This document shows positions 33,001 to 40,079 of a stretch of 52,979 nt of DNA, piece after piece. The notes under the pieces are model-generated. The model was not told where the DNA came from, did not search any database, and saw only the letters and a program-made list of their open reading frames with translations. Each line of letters begins with the position of its first letter. Positions within the stretch are counted from its first letter, which is position 1. The stretch is from CAIUPE01 sp037131735. Lineage in GTDB: Bacteria > Pseudomonadota > Alphaproteobacteria > Rhizobiales > Beijerinckiaceae. The position numbers were made by a program, and so were the translations under genes. The stretch lies in the NCBI GenBank assembly GCA_037131735.1, contig JBAXQM010000018.1, positions 1-52,979 of the forward strand, written 5' to 3'.

Positions 33001-33959
33001 ACAGTTCGGTGCTGCGTCTTTCAGGCCGACCCATCTATGCCGTAATTGATCTTCCTGTTGTTAAAGGTGACGCGGCTGTTCTTCAGGTCTTAGCAACATC
33101 GGTCGAACCCTGGCCGGGGGCTCTTTCGGTTTGGCGTTCAAATGATGGTGCCGACTGGACTTTATTTGGGACGATTGAGCGGTCCTCGTTGATTGGGACA
33201 ACACTTGCCGATCTCCCGCCGGGTCCCACATCTCGTTGGGATTTATCGAACACGATTTCAGTTCAGCTTGGAACAGGCGCGGTGTCATCGGCAGGTGATG
33301 ATGCGGCATTATCGGGTGAGTCTGTCATCGCCCTGCAGGGGCCAGACGGGCGCTGGGAATTGATCGCATTTGCGCATGCCGAAATGATCGGATCATCAAC
33401 ATGGCGTTTGTCAAAATTATTGCGTGGCTTGGGATCTTCCGAGGTGATTGCGAGAAGACAGCTTGCGGCTGGCGCTCGTGCAGTCCTTCTCGATCAAAGC
33501 GTACTCCCCTTGTCATCGGATCAGAATGATGTCGGCAAGCATTTTTTCTGGCGCGTCGTGACATCTGGATTGGATTACATGCATCCTACGGCGTTATCCT
33601 TTGAGGCCACGATCGGATCGGAAGCTTTGAAGCCGCTTCCTCCGGTTCATGGGAAGGCCAGCCGATCCGCGGATGGCATTTCCATTCACTTTATTCGCTG
33701 TGGGCGAATTCGCGCGGATAGTTGGGTGCCGTCGGATATCCCAATGGATCAATCGCAAGAAGCCTACGAAATCGAAGTTCTTGACGGTTCAAGGATTGTC
33801 CGGACGCTTTCAACAACAACAACCGTTGCTCTATATACCGCTAAAGATGAGATGATCGATTTTTCAAGTCGTAGGTCCAGTCTTAATTTTCGAATCTATC
33901 AAATTGGTGATGGTGTCGGCCGCGGATATCCGGCTGAATTCAATTTGAACATTCAATAA
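30054..33959 (+). CDS. GTA megatron / host-specificity tail protein (RcGTA g15-like)
   Basis: A 1301-residue tail-tip protein. Residues 1-45 are Gly/Ala-rich and hydrophobic (GAAFGGLVGGPLGAALGRSLGGALGQSID). Residues about 420-720 form the GTA TIM-barrel glycoside-hydrolase-like domain (TVTYHGAPEWGWRRMILHYAMLAKLAGGVNGLIIGSELRDL, VTYAADWTEYG, GIDAYFPLSDWRDG, IWFTEFGCPAVDRG). The later part has the phage-tail hub-like domain and a C-terminal receptor-facing region. It closes the baseplate and carries DNA ejection and adhesion functions in RcGTA. It is full length and uninterrupted. Confidence 0.95.
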   Translation: MTTLILQSAGAAFGGLVGGPLGAALGRSLGGALGQSIDRSLFLGGSSNTLHEGPRLTELAGISSTEGAPIPRVYGRVRLGGTLIWASRFQEHVNQQSSGGKGGGGSQSTTRTYSYTANIAIGLCEGPIAFVRRIWANGKLLDQTNLTIRVHKGTETQTADPLIVAKEGAEDAPAYRGIAYIVFEGLPLSDFGNRVPQFSFEIIKPVSGPRTYLRAINLIPGAGEFVYDPRSITTSDPSGVTRHLNRHDLTAESDFAASLDQLQALCPELTTVQLVISWFGDDLRAGQCTIAPRVETQTANTIESIWRVSGIDRTQARQVTYIKERASYGGTPSDASILRAIRDLKERGLKVILYPFAMMDIGPESPLPDPHRPEMLQPAFPWRGRITCNPAPGLPGSPSGTSRATSEIEKFFGRARRGDFSPDGETVTYHGAPEWGWRRMILHYAMLAKLAGGVNGLIIGSELRDLTIVESAPGVFPAVDALKELADDVKAILGTGCLVTYAADWTEYGSRVMPSGAVRFPLDTLWASPSIDAVGIDAYFPLSDWRDGSDHPDANEARSIYDPDYLKRRLVSGEAFDWYYQDRDEYEQGIRRPITDGSYNKPWVFRPKDLKSWWQNSHYERVDNQELSQPTVWIPESKPIWFTEFGCPAVDRGSNAPNFFPDPKSSENALPPFSRRGRDDLIQSSLIKAYQTRFDPGQSEFIESDNPVSSVYGRRMVDADRMALWAFDARPFPSFPTMVSIWADAENYLTGHWVNGRFEACPLDSLVGAILSDFSIDDTEIAIDGFLDGYVLASPSSARAALEPLATLYGFDCLAAERLKFFSIDPRMIIDIGRADSLPHKSGALISVTRAQTNELPCEVRVGFSDGEADYRSAIVASRRLAVPSRRELTSVPMVVTTRVEAERLANRLLNDFWAHRDRVTLLLRPGLLGLEPGDIISLDDLGHRGFWRINRITDRGTSREIEAHSIVLDALDAPAPNGSIKHSSVLRLSGRPIYAVIDLPVVKGDAAVLQVLATSVEPWPGALSVWRSNDGADWTLFGTIERSSLIGTTLADLPPGPTSRWDLSNTISVQLGTGAVSSAGDDAALSGESVIALQGPDGRWELIAFAHAEMIGSSTWRLSKLLRGLGSSEVIARRQLAAGARAVLLDQSVLPLSSDQNDVGKHFFWRVVTSGLDYMHPTALSFEATIGSEALKPLPPVHGKASRSADGISIHFIRCGRIRADSWVPSDIPMDQSQEAYEIEVLDGSRIVRTLSTTTTVALYTAKDEMIDFSSRRSSLNFRIYQIGDGVGRGYPAEFNLNIQ

Positions 33960-33983
33960 AAAACGGTTTTTTACGAGGTCTGA

Positions 33984-35138
33984 ATGCCTGAGACTCCTAA
34001 TCTCGGATTGCCCTTGATCGTTGCTCAACAAGCGATGAAACATGTCACGCATTATGAAGCGCTTATTCGTCTTGATACTCTTGTTCAATTATCTGTTCTT
34101 CAGATGTCAGTTGTTGTTCCACCGGCGTCCCCTAAATCTGGGGATCGTTATCTTATCGGATCCAATCCAACGGGAGCATTCTCAAATTTTGCCGGGACTA
34201 TAGCCTATTATGATGGAGCTTCTTGGCGTTATTCTATGCCCCTTGCCGGTTGGATATTGTTTAATGTGAGTGACGGCTATTTCTATTTCTATGATGGAAC
34301 GATATGGAAAAAGCTTTTTGACACCCTTACCCAAGTGCAGAATCTTTTAAGTCTCGGCGTAGGCACAACATCTGACTCCATTAATCGCCTATCAGTTAAG
34401 ACGAATGGGGCGCTCTTCTCGTCGCTTGGTAGTAATGAAGGGGGCAGTGGTGATGTGCGTTTCACGATTAATCGTGAAAGCGCGTCGAAAACAGCATCTC
34501 AATTATATCAGACAAATTGGTCAGGACGGGCCGAGACTGGCCTGATGGGCGACGATAATTGGCGTTTGAAGCTGTCTGCCAATGGATCGACCTGGAGTGA
34601 TGCACTTGTTGGTTATTCGACAAGCGGAGCCATACGTATCGATCAACTTTTGTCCGGGCGCTCTCAGGCGGCAAATAATGGGCGTTTCGAATCTGATTTT
34701 GATGGCACAATGAATTCAGCCGCTGTTTTTACCGATACCTCATCGGCTGCTTCGGCTCTTGCTATAAATTTTCGGAAAGCGGGATCGACGGTCGGGTCTA
34801 TCCGCCTCTCTTCGACGGGTACAAATTTTCTTACTACGTCTGATTATCGATTAAAGACAAATGTTACGGATCTTGATCAAGCGCTTACACGATTAAAAAA
34901 GCTTAAGCCGAGGCGTTTTTCATTTCTTTCGGATCCAGAGCATGAAGTTGACGGTTTCCTGGCTCATGAAGTGCATGATGCCGTTCCCGAAGCGGTTTTT
35001 GGTTTCAAAGATGCCGTCGATGAGAACAGCCAAATTGTTCCTCAAACTATCGACGCCACTCGCCTCATTCCCTTGCTCGTCGCGGCATTACTCGAGCTGA
35101 CCGCGCGCGTGGAAGCGCTAGAGACGCAACATCCATAA
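33984..35138 (+). CDS. DUF2793 spike/fibre with C-terminal S74 intramolecular chaperone
   Basis: A 384-residue protein. Residues 1-110 are a DUF2793 module (PETPNLGLPLIVAQQAMKHVTHYEALIRLDTLVQLSVL and a GDRYLIG...YYDGASWRYSMPLAGWILFNVSDGYFYFYDG block). The middle is beta-rich. The end (from about 284) is a peptidase S74 autochaperone with the self-cleaving Ser286-Lys291 pair in SDYRLK and a final coiled coil LLELTARVEALETQ. Such chaperones fold trimeric fibres and cleave themselves off. It follows g15 by 24 bases, so it is likely the receptor-binding spike of this GTA. Confidence 0.85.
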   Translation: MPETPNLGLPLIVAQQAMKHVTHYEALIRLDTLVQLSVLQMSVVVPPASPKSGDRYLIGSNPTGAFSNFAGTIAYYDGASWRYSMPLAGWILFNVSDGYFYFYDGTIWKKLFDTLTQVQNLLSLGVGTTSDSINRLSVKTNGALFSSLGSNEGGSGDVRFTINRESASKTASQLYQTNWSGRAETGLMGDDNWRLKLSANGSTWSDALVGYSTSGAIRIDQLLSGRSQAANNGRFESDFDGTMNSAAVFTDTSSAASALAINFRKAGSTVGSIRLSSTGTNFLTTSDYRLKTNVTDLDQALTRLKKLKPRRFSFLSDPEHEVDGFLAHEVHDAVPEAVFGFKDAVDENSQIVPQTIDATRLIPLLVAALLELTARVEALETQHP

Positions 35139-35204
35139 GTGTTCTCTTCAAGCGCTAATTCTCGACTTTGTAACACTTTGGACTTTTAAACTGAGGAGAA
35201 GACC

Positions 35205-35408
35205 ATGGAAGATGTACAACCGATTTATGCAAGTCGTACGATCTGGGCCAATTTGATTGGCGTTGTTTCATTTGTTTTATCATTGACCGGGCATGGTAGT
35301 TTAGACACGGCAGGACTGACTGACGCGGTGCTTCAGCTCGTGACGGCAGGGAGCTTTGTGGCGTCGTCGCTCTTTCGCGTGATCGCCTCAAAGGCGATTT
35401 CGCTCTGA
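35205..35408 (+). CDS. Holin-like small membrane protein
   Basis: A 67-residue protein with an N-terminal MEDVQPIYASRTIWANL and two hydrophobic segments (IGVVSFVLSLTG about 18-29 and LQLVTAGSFVASSLFRVIA about 43-61). It resembles small phage proteins annotated as holins and follows the spike gene by 66 bases with a GAGGAGA ribosome site. In RcGTA the holin and endolysin are encoded at a separate locus. No endolysin is visible here. Confidence 0.6.
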   Translation: MEDVQPIYASRTIWANLIGVVSFVLSLTGHGSLDTAGLTDAVLQLVTAGSFVASSLFRVIASKAISL

Positions 35409-35447
35409 TTTTGTTCAGCGAGCGTTCACGGCCAGATCTTTAGGGAA

Positions 35448-35765
35448 GTGAAAATGCGCAGTTTTCCTCCCCTTTTGCCTGTGGCCTTTTTGGCCCTTTT
35501 TTCATTTGGTCCCGCTTGGGCCGATGGATCGGCGGGATCGTGCCTTACGGACGCTGAATTGCGGGATCTCGTGAATTCTGGACAGATTGTTCCCCAAATC
35601 TATGCTTTTCGAACTGCTCGGAACCAAATTGGCGGCGAGGTGGTGCGCGCATCGCTTTGCCCTAATGAGACCGGACTGGTGTATATGATCACGACTCTGA
35701 CTAAAGATGGGAGGCTTAACCGCATAGAGATTAATGCGGTGACGGGCCGTCCCGTCGAGCCCTAA
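35448..35765 (+). CDS. Small exported PepSY-like protein (FeuN-like regulator candidate)
   Basis: A 105-residue protein with a signal peptide ending near PAWA-DGSAGS (residue 25) and a mature part CLTDAELRDLVNSGQIVPQIYAFRTARNQIGGEVVRASLCPNETGLVYMITTLTKDGRLNRIEINAVTGRPVEP of PepSY type, with two cysteines. It lies 17 bases before an OmpR-type regulator and its kinase. Sinorhizobium has the same order in feuN-feuP-feuQ, where FeuN is a small periplasmic inhibitor of the FeuQ kinase. Homology to FeuN is inferred from position, size and export. Confidence 0.72.
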   Translation: MKMRSFPPLLPVAFLALFSFGPAWADGSAGSCLTDAELRDLVNSGQIVPQIYAFRTARNQIGGEVVRASLCPNETGLVYMITTLTKDGRLNRIEINAVTGRPVEP

Positions 35766-35782
35766 GGATCAGCTGAGATCGC

Positions 35783-36451
35783 ATGCGTTTGCTCGTTGTT
35801 GAGGATGATCGTGATTTGAACCGCCAGCTCGTAAAGGCGTTGGGGCAGGCGGGCTATGCTGTTGATTCCGCATTTGATGGTGAAGAGGCTCAATTTCTGG
35901 GTGAGACAGAACCCTATGATGCGGTCATTCTCGATCTGGGTTTGCCGAAGCTCGATGGCGTGAGTGTCTTAGAGGCATGGCGATTGGCTGGACGAAAGAT
36001 GCCTGTACTGGTTCTGACAGCGCGCGATGGGTGGAGCGACAAAGTAAAAAGCTTTGATGCCGGCGCCGACGATTACGTCACCAAACCCTTTCACATAGAA
36101 GAAATTTTGGCGCGGTTGAGGGCACTTGTCCGGCGTGCAACGGGCCATGCATCATCCGATCTCGTATGTGGTCCGATAAGGGTTGATACGCGAGCGGGCC
36201 GTGTATTGGTTCATAATGAACCCATTCGACTGACCTCGCATGAATATCGATTAATGTCCTATTTAATGCACCATATTGGACGCATCATTTCACGGACAGA
36301 ACTTGTCGAACACCTTTATGATCAAGATTTTGATCGTGATTCAAACACGATCGAGGTTTTTGTGGGCCGTTTACGAAAAAAGCTCGGCGTAGATGTCATT
36401 AAAACTATTCGTGGGCTCGGCTATTTGATCGAACCACCGCCATCTTCGTGA
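35783..36451 (+). CDS. OmpR-family response regulator (FeuP/PhoP-like)
   Basis: A 222-residue regulator. The receiver domain has D8/D9, phosphoacceptor D51, T79 and K101, all intact. The C-terminal winged helix (about 130-220) has ITSHEYRLMSYLMHHIGRIISRTELVEHLYDQ...TIEVFVGRLRKKLG and ends IKTIRGLGYLIE. The partner kinase follows within seven bases. FeuP in rhizobia controls osmoadaptation and cyclic glucan export; the same role here is inference. Confidence 0.92.
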   Translation: MRLLVVEDDRDLNRQLVKALGQAGYAVDSAFDGEEAQFLGETEPYDAVILDLGLPKLDGVSVLEAWRLAGRKMPVLVLTARDGWSDKVKSFDAGADDYVTKPFHIEEILARLRALVRRATGHASSDLVCGPIRVDTRAGRVLVHNEPIRLTSHEYRLMSYLMHHIGRIISRTELVEHLYDQDFDRDSNTIEVFVGRLRKKLGVDVIKTIRGLGYLIEPPPSS

Positions 36452-36457
36452 GCGGTG

Positions 36458-37846
36458 ATGAAGAAATCTTATTTCCCCTTCTCGCGCATTTCTATTGGTG
36501 TCCGCCTCGTTGTCGTAGCGATGTTGAGTAGTCTCATAATTCTTGTCGGAGCAGCTTTTGTTCTATCTGAAATTTATAGGCGCGCCGCTGAACGAGCATT
36601 CGACGAGCGGCTTCATGTTTATATTCAATCAGTCGCCGCGAATATTGCGTCAAAAAATACGGCTAACGCATTTGACCCCTATGGCTTAGGTGACCCGCGG
36701 TTTACACTGCCGCTCTCTGGATGGTATTGGCAGATAAGGATTGAAGGCTCTGCACCGCAAAATATATTTTCCTCTTTATCACTTTTTGGTGGCCGTCTTC
36801 CACGTTTGGAAGACCTTCATGTGCCTTCGCATGACGGTTCAAGTCGGGAAGGTTATATAATTGGTCCCGACGAGCGTCGCTTGCGCCTTGTTGAACGTGC
36901 GCTCGAGTTGCCGGATGGCGCGCGATATCTCGTGCAGATCGCCGGAAATGCGGACGAGATTGAACAAACAATCCAGAATTTTAAAACGGCTCTCTGGACG
37001 GCCTTTGCCTTGCTTGCCTGTGTTTTGGGCGTGACGACCATTTTTCAAACTCGTTTTGGATTGCTCCCGCTGTCACGACTTTCAAATCAAATCAGCTCTA
37101 TTCGTCGCGGTCTCAGTGATCGTGTCGAAGGCGAATTCCCCGATGATATCGCGCCTGTAGCGGGGGAGTTAAATCTCCTTATTGAATCAAATCGCGATAT
37201 TCTGGAGCGGGCGCGGACCCAAGTTGGCAACTTGGCGCATGCGCTGAAGACGCCTTTGAGCGTTATTCTTAATGAGGCGACCGGTCAGGAGACTCCGCTT
37301 GCTGATAAGGTTCGCGAGCAGGCTGATATCATGCGTGATCAAGTCAATTGGCATCTTGAGCGCGCGCGAGCGGCTGCGCGAGCGGGCGCAATCGGCGTAA
37401 CGACTGATATTGAGCCGGCGCTTGCTGGATTGCAGCGTACATTTCTCAAGATTTATTCAGAGCGCGCTCTTTCAATTGAATTGAATTGCTCACCGGACCT
37501 TAAATTTCGCGGAGAAAAGCGGGACTTCGATGATATGATCGGCAATCTTGTAGATAATGCGGCAAAATGGGCGCGCCACCAGATTAACATCGACGCTCTT
37601 GGCATTCCTGTGATTGATGGACGAAATTTTTTGGAAGTGATCGTCTCCGATGATGGTCCTGGACTTCCATCGGAAAAGCGAAAAGATGTGATGCGGCGAG
37701 GGCAAAGGCTTGATGAGACGGTGCCCGGGTCCGGTCTAGGTTTGGCTATCGTTGCTGATCTTGCCAGTCTTTATGGCGGTTCACTTACCCTTGAGGATTC
37801 TGAGCAGGGCGGTTTACGGGCAGTGCTGCGCTTGCCATCCTTGTGA
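36458..37846 (+). CDS. Sensor histidine kinase (FeuQ/PhoQ-like)
   Basis: A 462-residue kinase with TM1 at about 15-40 (VRLVVVAMLSSLIILVGAAFVLS), a periplasmic sensor of about 125 residues, TM2 near 172-195 (TALWTAFALLACVLGVTTIF), a HAMP-like linker, HisKA with the phospho-histidine H261 in LAHALKTPL, and HATPase with NLVDNAAKWA, DDGPGLP and GSGLGLAIV. The LAHALKTPL box is the form found in PhoQ/FeuQ kinases. A possible GTG start is three bases upstream. The periplasmic sensor is the likely target of the small exported protein encoded before it. Confidence 0.92.
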   Translation: MKKSYFPFSRISIGVRLVVVAMLSSLIILVGAAFVLSEIYRRAAERAFDERLHVYIQSVAANIASKNTANAFDPYGLGDPRFTLPLSGWYWQIRIEGSAPQNIFSSLSLFGGRLPRLEDLHVPSHDGSSREGYIIGPDERRLRLVERALELPDGARYLVQIAGNADEIEQTIQNFKTALWTAFALLACVLGVTTIFQTRFGLLPLSRLSNQISSIRRGLSDRVEGEFPDDIAPVAGELNLLIESNRDILERARTQVGNLAHALKTPLSVILNEATGQETPLADKVREQADIMRDQVNWHLERARAAARAGAIGVTTDIEPALAGLQRTFLKIYSERALSIELNCSPDLKFRGEKRDFDDMIGNLVDNAAKWARHQINIDALGIPVIDGRNFLEVIVSDDGPGLPSEKRKDVMRRGQRLDETVPGSGLGLAIVADLASLYGGSLTLEDSEQGGLRAVLRLPSL

Positions 37847-37962
37847 TTTATTTAAAAATTTGCCTGAAAATTGTCGAAATCTCGTGTATCTGTCACGAAG
37901 TATTTTGACGAGATCCGAAGGTGGCTCGTCATCGAGGTCACAATCGGATTTGGGGGTAATTT

Positions 37963-38430
37963 ATGTCGATCAGATCGGCGATAGCGGTGTTCCTTGCAGC
38001 AGGCGTGGCTTTTGGCGCGGCGGGGTGTTCGCAAACAACGGGTCCGAATGAATCGGGCGGCACTATTTTGGGCGCTATTGCGGGCGGAATGATTGGCAGC
38101 CAAATCGGCAAGGATAGTGGCAACACAGCAGCTATCATTGCGGGTACCATGCTCGGCGGTATGGTCGGCAGCTCGATAGGCCGCGGCCTGGATGAGGAAG
38201 CCCGCCGTCAAGCGAGTGGCGCGCAGTCCCTTGCTCTGAGCAGCGGACGCCAGACCAAATGGCAGGCACCGAGCGGTTCCTATGGCTTTGTTGAGCCGGG
38301 CCCGGTCTATGCTGAGAATAGCCGTACCTGCCGGAGCTACACCCACAAGATTTATATTAATGGCAAGCCTGAAACGGGTACCGGAACTGCTTGTAAGGCT
38401 GCCGATGGTGCTTGGGACATTGTAAACTGA
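37963..38430 (+). CDS. Glycine-zipper lipoprotein (17 kDa surface antigen-like)
   Basis: A 155-residue protein with a signal sequence ending at AAGC, lipidated at C22. A glycine-zipper segment (GGTILGAIAGGMIGSQIGKDSGNTAAIIAGTMLGGMVGSSIGRGLDEEARRQA) follows, and a C-terminal domain (GSYGFVEPGPVY...CRSYTHKIYINGKPETGTGTACKAADGAWDIV) of the 17 kDa surface antigen family, with two cysteines. It is likely outer-membrane anchored. A strong terminator follows, so it is the last gene of its transcript. Confidence 0.87.
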   Translation: MSIRSAIAVFLAAGVAFGAAGCSQTTGPNESGGTILGAIAGGMIGSQIGKDSGNTAAIIAGTMLGGMVGSSIGRGLDEEARRQASGAQSLALSSGRQTKWQAPSGSYGFVEPGPVYAENSRTCRSYTHKIYINGKPETGTGTACKAADGAWDIVN

Positions 38431-38457
38431 CGATTTTGAACAGAAATCTGTTGTTTC

Positions 38458-38493
38458 GGGGCGGGGCACACACGTGCCTCGCCCCTTTTTTTT
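38458..38493 (+). terminator. Strong rho-independent terminator
   Basis: GGGGCGGGGCA (38458-38468) pairs with TGCCTCGCCCC (38475-38485), 11 bp with one G-T pair and a 6-base loop, followed by eight T. It separates the lipoprotein gene from the ccm operon. Confidence 0.93.
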
Positions 38494-38537
38494 ATTTTTT
38501 TCGTGACCTCTTGGTCCGGTCAGCCTAACACTTCCTC

Positions 38538-39611
38538 ATGGTTTTCTGGCTTTTCATTGCATCGCTAACGGGCTTTACAATCTTCGGGTTGCTATGGCCG
38601 CTTTCGCGCCCACCGCGCCATGCCCCCGAAATTGATGATCGAGATTTCTACGCGCTTCAGCTGGTAGGTATTGATCAGGACCTTGCACGCGGCTTGATTG
38701 CCCCCGAAGCAGCTGAACAAGCGCGAAGGGAGGCGGCGCGTCGGCTCCTCGCGGCTGAAATAAATCAGAAATATCTTCCTCTTGATGTTATGAATGTCAC
38801 CCGCCGTCGTATAGCGGCTGCTTTATTGATAGTTGTATTACCCCTCGGCGCTTTTGCGCTTTACAGTCACACGGGATCTCCGGGGTTACCCGATCAACCT
38901 TTGTCTTCGCGTCTCGATTCATTTGCTCGCGACGCTGATCTCTCAACATTGATTGCACAGGTGGAAGCGCGCCTCGAAACTCATCCAGAAGATGGAATGG
39001 GGTGGGCGACTATCGCTCCCGTCTATGTTTCAACGGGCCGTTATGGTGAAGCCGTAACGGCCTATACAAAGGCCATCAGCTTGATGGGCGAAAATGCAGA
39101 TTTACGCTCCGGTCTTGGTGAAGCGCGAATGGCCGCAGCAGAGGGCATCGTCACAGCTGAGGCGCTGAAAGAATTTGAACGCGCCTTGACGATTGATCCA
39201 AAAAATGAGCGCGCACAATATTATCGCGCGGTTGCCGCCGAACAGGATGGTGATCAACCACTTGCGCTTTCGCTTTATCAAGAATTAGCGCGCACAATTC
39301 CCCCTGACTCTGAACCTGGTCGCTTGATTGCGCGCCGTGTTGAAGCACTGACGGGAAAGACAGAGCCCGCAGTCCCGGATGCGACGAAGGATCAGGGTGC
39401 TATGATCCGTTCAATGGTTCAACGTCTTGATGAAAGATTGACCCAAGATGGGTCAGATCTCGATGGATGGTTGAGATTGATGCGGGCCTATCGAGTTCTC
39501 GGTGAAACAGACAAAGCCAAGGCGTCTCGCGAACGCGCCAAACTATCCTTTACGAATGATCTAGCAGCCCTTGCAAAAATTGATGCGGCTGCGCGCGATA
39601 TGGGACTTTAA
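38538..39611 (+). CDS. ccmI: Cytochrome c biogenesis protein CcmI
   Basis: A 357-residue protein with two membrane segments (about 1-20, and about 91-112 in RRRIAAALLIVVLPLGAFALYSHTG) flanking a cytoplasmic loop with leucine-zipper-like helices. A periplasmic tetratricopeptide domain follows (DGMGWATIAPVYVSTGRYGEAVTAYTKAISL..., EALKEFERALTIDPKNERAQYYRAV). CcmI chaperones apocytochrome c to the CcmFH ligation complex. It heads the ccmI-ccmE-ccmF-ccmH order standard in alphaproteobacteria. Confidence 0.93.
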   Translation: MVFWLFIASLTGFTIFGLLWPLSRPPRHAPEIDDRDFYALQLVGIDQDLARGLIAPEAAEQARREAARRLLAAEINQKYLPLDVMNVTRRRIAAALLIVVLPLGAFALYSHTGSPGLPDQPLSSRLDSFARDADLSTLIAQVEARLETHPEDGMGWATIAPVYVSTGRYGEAVTAYTKAISLMGENADLRSGLGEARMAAAEGIVTAEALKEFERALTIDPKNERAQYYRAVAAEQDGDQPLALSLYQELARTIPPDSEPGRLIARRVEALTGKTEPAVPDATKDQGAMIRSMVQRLDERLTQDGSDLDGWLRLMRAYRVLGETDKAKASRERAKLSFTNDLAALAKIDAAARDMGL

Positions 39612-39623
39612 GAAGAGCTTTAA

Positions 39624-40067
39624 ATGACACGCAAACAGAAAAGACTCTCTTTGATTGCTGCAGCCGGGATCGTTCTTGCGGCCGCTGCCGGTCTCATTCT
39701 TTATGCGCTTAATGATCGCATTGTGTTTTTTTATACGCCCTCTGACGTTTCCAAGCAGGCCATCGGGCCAAATACCCGCGTGCGTATCGGTGGTCTTGTC
39801 GATGTCGGTAGTGTCGACAAATCAGCTTTGCCGATCATCCGCTTTGCCATCACCGATGGCGAAGCGAAGTTACCGGTTGTTTATAAGGGATCTTTGCCTG
39901 ATCTGTTCCGCGAAGGGCAGGGCGTTGTGTCGGAGGGCGTGATCACTCAAGATCATGTTCTCCAGGCTGACACTGTTCTGGCGAAACATGACGAAAATTA
40001 TATGCCGAAAGAAGTCGCGGATGCTTTGAAAGCAAAGGGCGTGTGGCAGGGGGGAGCTCCCAAATGA
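39624..40067 (+). CDS. ccmE: Haem chaperone CcmE
   Basis: A 147-residue membrane-anchored periplasmic protein. One N-terminal TM (about 8-28) is followed by the OB-fold domain, with the covalent haem-binding histidine H122 and Y126 in LAKHDENYMP. CcmE receives haem from CcmABCD and delivers it to CcmF. It starts 12 bases after ccmI. Confidence 0.96.
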   Translation: MTRKQKRLSLIAAAGIVLAAAAGLILYALNDRIVFFYTPSDVSKQAIGPNTRVRIGGLVDVGSVDKSALPIIRFAITDGEAKLPVVYKGSLPDLFREGQGVVSEGVITQDHVLQADTVLAKHDENYMPKEVADALKAKGVWQGGAPK

Positions 40068-40079
40068 GCTTTTTTCACA

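Noticed and set aside
17926..35408. An active prophage
   Set aside because: No integrase, excisionase, repressor, replication or endolysin gene, and no flanking direct repeats or tRNA; the gene set is that of RcGTA-type particles.
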